A stretch of DNA of 43,180 bases from a virus. Both the position numbers and the translations under genes were made by a program. Below, one piece after another: positions 13,213 to 18,731 of this stretch (its first letter is position 1; each line of letters starts with the position of its first letter). Below the pieces are notes generated by a model. That model saw nothing but the letters and a program-made list of their open reading frames with translations. It did not search any database and was not told the origin of the DNA. The stretch spans positions 1 through 43,180 of the IMG/VR virus record IMGVR_UViG_3300028025_002632, one strand, 5' to 3'.

Positions 13213-13449
13213 ATGGCACAACAAACAGCAGTAGAATGGTTAATCAATTATTGTGAACGTGAAAATTGGAGTCTACCCTATGATATAGAAGAAATAGCAA
13301 AAGCAATGGAGAAAAAGCAGATAATAGATGCTTATACGTGGATGAAGTTGAATGATACACAAGAAAATTCAGAGAAATATTTTGGTTACACAAATGAAGA
13401 TATGTTAAATGAATACTATAGCAAAATATATAAAAATAACATAACATGA
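13213..13449 (+). CDS. Conserved small phage protein (78 aa)
   Basis: The protein starts MAQQTAVEWLINYCERENWS and has AKAMEKKQIIDAYTWM in the middle. TAVEWL followed by EKQQIIDAY is a recurrent pattern of small helical proteins in Bacteroidota phages. No function is known to me. It shares an overlap of four bases (ATGA) with the next small membrane gene. Confidence 0.65.
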   Translation: MAQQTAVEWLINYCERENWSLPYDIEEIAKAMEKKQIIDAYTWMKLNDTQENSEKYFGYTNEDMLNEYYSKIYKNNIT

Positions 13450-13583
13450 ATATACTTATTATAATTCTTTTAATTGGTGCCTTAATAACTGGTAATATCA
13501 TATATAATGCACCTATATATGACGAAGTAAATGACAGATTTATATATAAAAAGAAGTCAAATAGCAAAAAAAACATTTCGTAA
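13446..13583 (+). CDS. Small single-span membrane protein (45 aa)
   Basis: MNILIIILLIGALITGNIIY is a strong hydrophobic segment, followed by a polar, lysine-rich tail (YKKKSNSKKNIS). The ATG overlaps the upstream stop (ATGA), which supports it as a real coupled gene despite its size. It is probably an inner-membrane peptide with its C-terminus in the cytoplasm. Its function is unknown. Confidence 0.5.
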   Translation: MNILIIILLIGALITGNIIYNAPIYDEVNDRFIYKKKSNSKKNIS

Positions 13584-13607
13584 TGTCGCCATATAGTACT
13601 AGTTTTG
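13577..13607 (+). promoter_or_regulatory. Promoter with overlapping inverted repeat
   Basis: TTCG (13577-13580, one mismatch to TTTG), a 19-base spacer and TAGTTTTG (13600-13607) form a near-consensus promoter. The -7 box is covered by an inverted repeat GTTTTGT/ACAAAAC (13602-13608/13614-13620), a good position for a repressor site. The next ATG is at 13636. Confidence 0.6.
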
Positions 13608-13635
13608 TAAACAACAAAACAATAAACCGTATAAG

Positions 13636-14013
13636 ATGGCAAGGTATGACGAACTTAAGATACCTGTCGCTTGGTTGCCGGACTCCATTCAAGAAGAAGA
13701 TTGGTGGGATGATGGGATATCAATCTGGCAGACAAAAGATTTAAACAATGAGTATGACCTATACATATTCAATGCGTCAAGGCAGATGTTTTTACACGAC
13801 TATGTATATGACTTGGAAGAATCTCCGGATAGGGTATTCGGGGTTATTATGGTACCTAGATTTATTGGTAGAGTAAAACAGAACTTTGATGACTCTCTTG
13901 TATGTTACTCAAAACCAAATACTATTCTATATAAAATTAGAGTAAAGATTGTGGGTGGTCTACTTGACAGCATAAAGATATTAGGTATTAAAGACTATAA
14001 AACTGAAATATAA
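13636..14013 (+). CDS. Hypothetical protein (125 aa)
   Basis: A soluble mixed alpha/beta protein with an acidic, Trp-rich N-terminus (AWLPDSIQEEDWWDDGISIW) and a C-terminal beta region (YKIRVKIVGGLLDSIKILGI). No family is recognised. It is the first gene behind the promoter with the overlapping inverted repeat, and it overlaps the next ATG by one base (TAATGG). Confidence 0.6.
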   Translation: MARYDELKIPVAWLPDSIQEEDWWDDGISIWQTKDLNNEYDLYIFNASRQMFLHDYVYDLEESPDRVFGVIMVPRFIGRVKQNFDDSLVCYSKPNTILYKIRVKIVGGLLDSIKILGIKDYKTEI

Positions 14014-14243
14014 TGGCAAAGGAAGGATTTACTCAAGATACATTAAGGAATAAATTTCCTAACGTATATGACGCTATGATGGACATGAAGCAGAACAGGG
14101 CACCAGATGGATACTATAATACATATGTCAACTTCTTTAGGAACTACCGTTCAGCAAACGGTAAGCCAAGAAAGGTATCTCTTCAGGCTATAATTGAGTA
14201 CCTTGAGGCAAATGGGAAAACTTTTTCAATTACAATTAAATAA
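14013..14243 (+). CDS. Hypothetical protein (76 aa)
   Basis: A basic protein (MAKEGFTQDTLRNKFPNVYD, later GKPRKVSLQAIIEYLEANGK) with two helices and an exposed charged surface. It may bind nucleic acid, given its charge and its place before an SSB-like gene, but no motif proves this. It is coupled to the gene upstream by a one-base overlap and separated by six bases from the SSB-like gene. Confidence 0.6.
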   Translation: MAKEGFTQDTLRNKFPNVYDAMMDMKQNRAPDGYYNTYVNFFRNYRSANGKPRKVSLQAIIEYLEANGKTFSITIK

Positions 14244-14249
14244 ACAACT

Positions 14250-14492
14250 ATGGCAGAAACAAAAAACACGATTTCAATCTTTAAGAACGAAGAGAAGAAG
14301 TCAGAAAAAAGTCCAGACTATTCAGGTAACGTAGAGATTAATGGAGAGAAGTTCCGTGTAGCTCTATGGGTAAAGCAGGCTAAGAACGGAAAGGCTTACT
14401 TAGGTGGTCTTGTTAGTGAAGAAACTCTAAAGCCAGCAGCACCAAAACAGGAGGTGGCAAGCAAGAGCTATGCAACAGACCTCCCTTTTTAA
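14250..14492 (+). CDS. SSB-like protein with a DLPF C-terminal tip
   Basis: The centre (GNVEINGEKFRVALWVKQAK, then NGKAYLGGLVSEET) is a short beta-rich module like those in small phage single-strand DNA-binding proteins. A disordered linker follows, and the protein ends in TDLPF. That acidic-Pro-Phe tip is the hallmark by which SSB proteins recruit partner enzymes. At 80 residues it is shorter than a full OB-fold SSB. It is flanked by recombination genes. A slippery CCCTTTT (14483-14489) at the very end could move ribosomes into a second frame. Confidence 0.6.
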   Translation: MAETKNTISIFKNEEKKSEKSPDYSGNVEINGEKFRVALWVKQAKNGKAYLGGLVSEETLKPAAPKQEVASKSYATDLPF

Positions 14493-14563
14493 TTAAGAAG
14501 TATCCACTAGTAAAGAAACTTATAGATGAATTGGGATTAGTCGAAATAAGGGAAGGGGATTAA
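14489..14563 (+). other. Open frame without a start, possible -1 frameshift extension
   Basis: In the -1 frame relative to the SSB-like gene the sequence reads LIKKYPLVKKLIDELGLVEI and then REGD before a stop at 14561-14563. This looks coding but has no start codon. A -1 slip on CCCTTTT (14483-14489, of the XXXYYYZ form) at the last sense codon would fuse it to the SSB-like protein. It may instead be a gene remnant. Confidence 0.35.
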
Positions 14564-14579
14564 TTCCCCTCCCTATTTT
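14549..14579 (+). terminator. Terminator-like hairpin before the resolvase gene
   Basis: AGGGA/TCCCT (14549-14553/14570-14574) and GGGGA/TCCCC (14555-14559/14565-14569) form a strong stem with one bulged A, followed by ATTTTA. It lies directly before the ATG at 14582, so it may attenuate rather than end transcription. Confidence 0.65.
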
Positions 14580-14581
14580 AT

Positions 14582-15010
14582 ATGAAATTAATTAAACAGT
14601 TTTTTATACAAGAAATACCAAACTACTACGTAATAGGTAAAAAGAAGAGATACACATCTATGAATCTTTTCTATTCTAATACTCACTGGTCTATAAGAAA
14701 GGGTATAGTTGATAGAGCTAAGTCTACCCTAAAAGAACACATAGATACTTCTGTACTTAATTCAAAAGCAAATAGTATACATATTGTATATACGTATTAC
14801 TCAAGTAGAACATCTTTTGATATAGAGAATAGGCTTGGATTCTGGAGCAAGGTATTCCTAGACTATGTAAAAGGAACAAAGGCTATACCTGACGATAACG
14901 TAAAGACCGTAAAGTCAATATGTTATGAGTCTGTGTACCATTCAATAAAGACAGACAACTTAAATATATGTATATATGATATATCTGACAAGAGCAACAC
15001 TAAGAAATAG
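14582..15010 (+). CDS. RusA-type Holliday-junction resolvase
   Basis: RusA-family features are visible: RTSFDIENRLGFWSKVFLDY (residues 80-99) with two conserved acidic residues, and KAIPDDNVKTVKSI (103-116), the I-x-DD-D/N pattern that completes the metal-binding site. The 142-residue length fits. The enzyme cuts four-way junctions as a dimer and resolves branched replication or recombination DNA before packaging. It lies with ERF, exonuclease and SSB-like genes. Its last 35 bases are overlapped by the following gene. Confidence 0.75.
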   Translation: MKLIKQFFIQEIPNYYVIGKKKRYTSMNLFYSNTHWSIRKGIVDRAKSTLKEHIDTSVLNSKANSIHIVYTYYSSRTSFDIENRLGFWSKVFLDYVKGTKAIPDDNVKTVKSICYESVYHSIKTDNLNICIYDISDKSNTKK

Positions 15011-15206
15011 TAAAGGAGATACTATAACATCAGACATAGTATCGTCTCAGGAGTCTATAGATACCAATACATTGAATGACTACCAGATGAGAAGAGCACT
15101 TGAGTATAAAGGTATAACTCCAAAGCAAAAGACAAAATATGATAGTTGGAAGGACGCTAAGGTAATAAGGTTAGACATAATAAAAGAAATAAGAGGTATA
15201 TTATGA
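14976..15206 (+). CDS. Hypothetical protein (76 aa)
   Basis: A basic, soluble protein: MIYLTRATLRNSKGDTITSD, then a helical half RRALEYKGITPKQKTKYD and SWKDAKVIRLDIIKEIRGIL. No family is recognised. The chosen ATG overlaps the resolvase by 35 bases. No better internal start exists without losing half of the protein. The stop overlaps the next gene by four bases (ATGA). Confidence 0.55.
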   Translation: MIYLTRATLRNSKGDTITSDIVSSQESIDTNTLNDYQMRRALEYKGITPKQKTKYDSWKDAKVIRLDIIKEIRGIL

Positions 15207-15607
15207 GCAAGAACTTTGAAACTGCACCAGATAGAGCCTTCTCTCAGTATGACATCAAGAAGAACTTCAGGAACGACATGAAGAGGGGCAATGAACAGCA
15301 ACAGCTCGTCATGGACATATTTGAAGGTGAAAGCTTTGAGATAAAGTCAGACTTTATGGCTCACAAGACAGGTAATATAGCTATAGAGTTCCAATGTAGA
15401 GGCAAGGACTCAGGGATAAGAAAGACAGAGTCTGACCACTGGGTATATAAAATAACAGAACCAGATATAATAATAATATTCAACACTGGAAGGTTAAGGA
15501 AGTTCGTTGAAGATAACATGAACACCTACAAGGTTATAATGGGAGGTGACGACTATAGCTCAAGGATGATGCTAATACCTATTAAAGAAATTCTTAATAT
15601 AAGATAA
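15203..15607 (+). CDS. PD-(D/E)XK-like nuclease
   Basis: Residues 45-85 contain FEIKSDFMAHKTGNIAIEFQ, then CRGKDSGIRKTESDHWVYKI. This is the phage pattern E-x-K-x-D...TGN-x-x-I-E-(Y/F)...G-x-x-SG-(I)-x-x-T-x-(A/S)-D, an endonuclease-fold core with its acidic and lysine residues. It is followed by beta strands (DIIIIFNTGRLRKF). It could nick or resolve DNA in recombination or degrade host DNA. It is the last gene of the rightward arm, and its stop abuts that of the convergent gene with no spacer. Confidence 0.65.
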   Translation: MSKNFETAPDRAFSQYDIKKNFRNDMKRGNEQQQLVMDIFEGESFEIKSDFMAHKTGNIAIEFQCRGKDSGIRKTESDHWVYKITEPDIIIIFNTGRLRKFVEDNMNTYKVIMGGDDYSSRMMLIPIKEILNIR

Positions 15608-15895
15608 CTATTTTTTACTTGATTTTCCGTCTCTACCGTTTCTTGCACGATTTGTAGATGACCTCTCCATGACTAGTGCACCTGCCTTTGTATGGCTCCT
15701 ATCCATTCCTAGTGCCCTCATCTTACCATAAGTTCCATCTTTCTTATTCTCTCTATTTAGTTCTGCCCTATATTTCTTCCTCTCCTTTGATGCAGAGTAC
15801 TCCTTGTCGTACTTACGTTTCCTGTCTATAGATTCCTTAGACCAGTTTAGTGCCTTGTAGCTTGGGTGAGACCCAGCATATTTATTTTTTGGCAT
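15608..15895 (-). CDS. Small basic protein, HNH-remnant-like (95 aa)
   Basis: The protein is highly charged: YKALNWSKESIDRKRKYDKE, then RKKYRAELNRENKKDGTYGK and a C-terminus RSSTNRARNGRDGKSSKK. It recalls a frequent phage protein group in which a basic YHxSxExxKxRAxxNxxR helix leads to a degenerate HNH-like end (STNRxxNGxxGKSS). The catalytic histidines are absent, so a nuclease activity is doubtful and DNA or RNA binding is more likely. It is the last gene of the leftward arm and overlaps the gene before it by 14 bases. Confidence 0.6.
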   Translation of the reverse strand: MPKNKYAGSHPSYKALNWSKESIDRKRKYDKEYSASKERKKYRAELNRENKKDGTYGKMRALGMDRSHTKAGALVMERSSTNRARNGRDGKSSKK

Positions 15896-16088
15896 ATTTC
15901 TTCTTTGTTTCCTTGTATTTTTTAACTGCCCATCCAGATATCTGAATGATAAGCCAAAGCAGGGATAGAACTGTTACGACAAATTGCAAGGTAGGAGTTA
16001 GTTTAATTAGATTCACGAAACTTAACCAAGTTAGAACTGTAGCTGGGATTCCTATAAATCCACCCCCTGTATCATGATATCCTTGCAT
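15882..16088 (-). CDS. Small membrane protein in the lysis cassette
   Basis: Residues about 14-52 are hydrophobic (PATVLTWLSFVNLIKL, then FVVTVLSLLWLIIQISGWAV), room for two membrane spans. A basic tail (KKYKETKKKYAKK) follows. The N-terminus is glycine-rich (GYHDTGGGFIGI). The layout is holin-like, and it lies directly behind the endolysin. Since another holin-like gene lies on the other side, one of the pair may be a holin and the other an antiholin or pinholin. The evidence is topology and context only. Confidence 0.6.
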   Translation of the reverse strand: MQGYHDTGGGFIGIPATVLTWLSFVNLIKLTPTLQFVVTVLSLLWLIIQISGWAVKKYKETKKKYAKK

Positions 16089-16105
16089 TTTTGATAATTA
16101 TTAAG

Positions 16106-16113
16106 CAAATATA
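16106..16113 (-). promoter_or_regulatory. Possible -7 promoter box before the small membrane gene
   Basis: Read on the minus strand this is TATATTTG, an exact TAnnTTTG. It lies 18 bases before the ATG at 16088. No clear TTTG is found at the -33 position, and the region is AT-rich, so a chance match is quite possible. Confidence 0.3.
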
Positions 16114-16123
16114 TTAAATATTG

Positions 16124-16726
16124 TTAAATGTTTAATAAAGAGTAGAATGTCTTGAATTTACTGAGCCTGTCAGCAAGACCATGAGTTCCTCCATTTACAA
16201 GTTTTGTAACCTTTATTACAACATCGTCAGAGCTTCCTGCATCTGATATAGAGTTTAGCTTCCTGCTGTCCCAGAACCAAGCAGCGGATAGCATTGGGTA
16301 CTTAGTTGCTACAAGCTCTGGCTGTTCTAGAATATTCTCATCAACAAATTTATCAAACGATGAATAGTTCTGCTTGCCTGTAAGTTGAATATAGCCACGA
16401 CCCTTAAACTTACTTCCATCGCCAGAAGCCTCATCATCATTACCCATCCTGTTGCCATACACCCTATTTGCAATAGAGTCTGCCTTACGAGCATATTTGT
16501 TCGCTGTTTCAATGTCTTTAAAGTATTTTGGGAAGGTCTTTAGTAGACCATCTGCTGAGTAGTTTAAGTTCTCTTTAGTAAACTTAAATCCTCCACTTTC
16601 ATGTGCACACTGTGCAAGGAAGTGTGCAAGTCTAAGAGGTGTGTCTATCTTAAACTTATCAATTATAGATGGTATCTGTTCTGATACACCAACTGGGAGT
16701 GCCTTATTGAGTTTTGTTAGATTCAT
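16124..16726 (-). CDS. Endolysin, GH19 chitinase/lysozyme-like
   Basis: HFLAQCAHESGGFKFTKENL (residues 34-53) holds the catalytic glutamate of GH19 enzymes. NLNYSADGLLKTFPKYF and AKRADSIANRVYGNRMGNDD-like segments follow (the actual text is YARKADSIANRVYGNRMGN), then the strongly conserved FKGRGYIQLTGKQNYSSF (108-125). The length of 200 residues is normal for a phage GH19 endolysin. It cleaves the peptidoglycan glycan chain. No signal peptide is present, so release needs a holin. One overlaps its start by 23 bases. Confidence 0.85.
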   Translation of the reverse strand: MNLTKLNKALPVGVSEQIPSIIDKFKIDTPLRLAHFLAQCAHESGGFKFTKENLNYSADGLLKTFPKYFKDIETANKYARKADSIANRVYGNRMGNDDEASGDGSKFKGRGYIQLTGKQNYSSFDKFVDENILEQPELVATKYPMLSAAWFWDSRKLNSISDAGSSDDVVIKVTKLVNGGTHGLADRLSKFKTFYSLLNI

Positions 16727-16940
16727 CTCTCTTTAGTGCTTTTTCATATGACGTAAACCCTAGAGATGCAGCAGCAAGACCTGCTACCGCCCAAACTATA
16801 GCATCTGAAGGCTGATTATCTTTGCCAATTACTAGAGACCAGCATAAAAATCCTGTACACACAATACCTACAAGTCTTTTACTTGATGCCTCCCCATTGC
16901 TAGATACAAATCCTCTAGACCAAGATAATAATTTCTTCAT
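16704..16940 (-). CDS. Holin-like membrane protein (78 aa)
   Basis: After a basic, amphipathic N-terminus (KKLLSWSRGFVSS) there are two hydrophobic segments, about 23-38 (LVGIVCTGFLCWSLVI) and 46-63 (DAIVWAVAGLAAASLGF), then a charged tail (KALKRDESNKTQ). Two membrane spans, small size and a 23-base overlap with the endolysin start fit a class II holin. Its end would be coupled to translation of the endolysin. Confidence 0.7.
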   Translation of the reverse strand: MKKLLSWSRGFVSSNGEASSKRLVGIVCTGFLCWSLVIGKDNQPSDAIVWAVAGLAAASLGFTSYEKALKRDESNKTQ

Positions 16941-16942
16941 TA

Positions 16943-17572
16943 TTATAGTTTTATGTAAAAATCTAATGCAAAATTAATGTTTTTTTGACGGTCAATAACT
17001 GCACCAAATCCATATAACCTATCCTTCTTTGACTTTAATATTACTCCAGTACCGACTCCAGACACTGTTCCATTTACAAATATGCCTCTAGCACCTAAAT
17101 ACAGCTGATTCTTTGGCTTATCTTTCACTATTGTAGTATGAGTTACGCTAGGGAACATTAGGTCAGAATTAGAGCTCCTAGACAGTATTTTGTTCTCCTG
17201 TATAGAGTCTGTAATATATAAGCTACCGTACTTACCAAATTTAATAGTATCTGTATATACGTTTGTCGCAAAGTGAGACATCAAAATAGAGTCGTAGTAT
17301 TCTTGAATAGCCTCAGCACCTGCGTTAGAAAGACCAAATGATGGGACATCTCTATATATTGTAGTATCACGATATACATTTTTACCAGACTTGTATATAA
17401 CATCTGGCTTCACTTTTATGAATACCGTGTCTGTCTCCTTATTTATTACGTCATATCTCTTTCCATCTATCTTTACCTCACTTTTAATGGCTTCAGACTT
17501 ACTGCACTCAGTTCTAAATAGAGCTATAGCTAATACAATTATAATTCCAGAATATATTATGTGATACTTCAT
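16943..17572 (-). CDS. Membrane-anchored protein, candidate spanin
   Basis: An N-terminal hydrophobic segment (IIYSGIIIVLAIALF, residues 4-18) anchors the protein. A long beta-rich periplasmic part follows (KIDGKRYDVINKETDTVFIK, YRDTTIYRDVPSF). The last 60 residues (LYLGARGIFVNGTVSGVGTG, RLYGFGAVIDRQKNINFALD, FYIKL) look like amphipathic beta hairpins of an outer-membrane or barrel-edge type, ending in a hydrophobic residue. With an inner anchor and an outer-membrane-like end, next to holin and endolysin, it could join both membranes for lysis. The alternative is a structural protein of unknown role. Confidence 0.5.
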   Translation of the reverse strand: MKYHIIYSGIIIVLAIALFRTECSKSEAIKSEVKIDGKRYDVINKETDTVFIKVKPDVIYKSGKNVYRDTTIYRDVPSFGLSNAGAEAIQEYYDSILMSHFATNVYTDTIKFGKYGSLYITDSIQENKILSRSSNSDLMFPSVTHTTIVKDKPKNQLYLGARGIFVNGTVSGVGTGVILKSKKDRLYGFGAVIDRQKNINFALDFYIKL

Positions 17573-17606
17573 GTTGTTTGTTTACAATATGTTTATTTAT
17601 CAAATT

Positions 17607-17633
17607 AAAGGCACCCAAATATAAGGTGCCTTT
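17607..17633 (-). terminator. Terminator after the 148-residue gene
   Basis: AAAGGCACC (17607-17615) pairs perfectly with GGTGCCTTT (17625-17633) over a 9-base loop. On the minus strand it follows the stop codon at 17643 by nine bases and runs into TTTAATTTG. It is symmetrical and could act in both directions. Confidence 0.7.
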
Positions 17634-17642
17634 AACTATATA

Positions 17643-18089
17643 TTAATTTTCCATCTGAATAACCTCAGCCTCAATGATATCAGAATCATCTTCAGATTTA
17701 GTGAAATCTAGTCCTTCTACCCACCCTTCTAAGAATTGATACATCTCAATCCCATCTGTAGAGAATGTAAACTGGTAAAACTCAAATGTTTCATCTAATA
17801 AAGATTTAACAGATTTATTTAGATTGCGTATGCCATCCTTAGAAAACTTATATTCACCCTTTTCATTAAGCAAAAGGCTTCCACTTTCATCCGTATTTGC
17901 ATTATCAAGCCTAATATCTTCTAGCTTTTCATTATATGACTCTAGGTAAGGTTTTATCTTTTCTCCAACCTTTTGTAGCTTTTTTACTCCCTTTGTATTC
18001 TCTTTGATGAATTCTTCATTACGAAGAAGAACATTAATAACTTGAACTAAGCTCAGTAGTTCACTGTTTGATTTGTTTACTTTTGCCAT
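17643..18089 (-). CDS. Hypothetical helical phage protein (148 aa)
   Basis: Nearly all helical with coiled-coil character: SELLSLVQVINVLLRNEEFI, then KENTKGVKKLQKVGEKIKPY and LESYNEKLEDIRLDNANTD. A short beta insert (SLLLNEKGEYKFSK) and an acidic end (FTKSEDDSDIIEAEVIQMEN) follow. Small helical proteins of this type often lie near phage tail genes as chaperones or regulators, but I cannot name a family. It is a single-gene unit with its own strong promoter (18112-18142) and its own terminator (17607-17633), so its expression is set apart from the late operon around it. Confidence 0.65.
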   Translation of the reverse strand: MAKVNKSNSELLSLVQVINVLLRNEEFIKENTKGVKKLQKVGEKIKPYLESYNEKLEDIRLDNANTDESGSLLLNEKGEYKFSKDGIRNLNKSVKSLLDETFEFYQFTFSTDGIEMYQFLEGWVEGLDFTKSEDDSDIIEAEVIQMEN

Positions 18090-18111
18090 TTTATTAATTT
18101 TTGTGTATATG

Positions 18112-18142
18112 CAAAGGTATGTACATAAAAATTCTAACCAAA
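18112..18142 (-). promoter_or_regulatory. Bacteroidota-type promoter for the 148-residue gene
   Basis: On the minus strand TTTG (18142-18139), a 19-base spacer and TACCTTTG (18119-18112) match the consensus exactly. The ATG at 18089 lies about 15 bases after the predicted start. The -33 element is inside the terminator stem of the upstream gene. Confidence 0.8.
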
Positions 18143-18170
18143 ATATTTTTATACTTTGGCTAGAATTTTT
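18127..18170 (-). terminator. Terminator of the tail-fibre operon
   Basis: AAAAATTCTA (18127-18136) pairs with TAGAATTTTT (18161-18170), and CCAAA (18138-18142) with TTTGG (18155-18159), with one A/C mismatch. It lies 13 bases past the stop of the 102-residue gene. The T-run of the stem itself gives the U-tract. It overlaps the next promoter. Confidence 0.65.
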
Positions 18171-18183
18171 ATATACAATTATA

Positions 18184-18492
18184 CTACTCTTCAGTAGAAT
18201 TTATTGCATCAATAATTGGTTCAATAACCTCTGGGGCTGGTGGCTCTGGAATCTTAACATCCCATGGAGCATTAGCTAGGATGTCATCAATCAGAATCTG
18301 GTCAGAATCTGTCCACTGAGCAATGATTTCCTGTGAGAAGGTATAGTTACCGTCTTTAAGGTTCTGTCCTCCCTCTGTTTGGATTGCCCAATAAGACCAT
18401 CCGCTTGGGTACTGAACATAGAAATAGCCTTTTGTAGCTTCTACATTTAAGAAGGGCATTGCTGGACTAAGCTGAAATTGAATGTTTGTCAT
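18184..18492 (-). CDS. Tail-fibre-associated hypothetical protein (102 aa)
   Basis: The N-terminal half is beta-rich and aromatic (KGYFYVQYPSGWSYWAIQTE). The C-terminus is acidic and proline-rich (VKIPEPPAPEVIEPIIDAIN). It lies directly downstream of the 1827-residue fibre gene and overlaps the 78-residue gene by four bases (ATGA). Small proteins in this position are often tail-fibre assembly chaperones or tip proteins, but no family match is recognised, so this is an inference from place. Confidence 0.55.
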   Translation of the reverse strand: MTNIQFQLSPAMPFLNVEATKGYFYVQYPSGWSYWAIQTEGGQNLKDGNYTFSQEIIAQWTDSDQILIDDILANAPWDVKIPEPPAPEVIEPIIDAINSTEE

Positions 18493-18725
18493 TTTATTAT
18501 ATTTATATTATTTACATTGCAAAACCAATTTACTACAACACTATCATCAGAACCCCATATATCAAGTATTTCATTTGGTATTGGTTGTTCTATTTCTGTA
18601 ACCTTAATATCATCTTGATATAAAATCCCTTTTGCTATCCAATTATTTGAATATGCTTTTGCATTAGGAAATTCTAATTCCATTTTATTACATACATAAC
18701 TATAATCCTTGCTAATATTTATCAT
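18489..18725 (-). CDS. Hypothetical protein between fibre and chaperone-like genes (78 aa)
   Basis: An acidic soluble protein: MINISKDYSYVCNKMELEFP, then WIAKGILYQDDIKVTEIEQP, IWGSDDSVVVNWFCNVNNIN. It is probably a small beta-rich fold. No family is recognised. It follows the large fibre gene after six bases and overlaps the next gene by four bases, so it is expressed as part of the fibre unit. Confidence 0.55.
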   Translation of the reverse strand: MINISKDYSYVCNKMELEFPNAKAYSNNWIAKGILYQDDIKVTEIEQPIPNEILDIWGSDDSVVVNWFCNVNNINIIK

Positions 18726-18731
18726 ATATAT

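Noticed and set aside
13244-13642. Minus-strand frame of 132 codons, hydrophobic
   Set aside because: It is antisense to three well-packed plus-strand genes. The hydrophobic look reflects the complement of Lys/Asn/Glu-rich codons.
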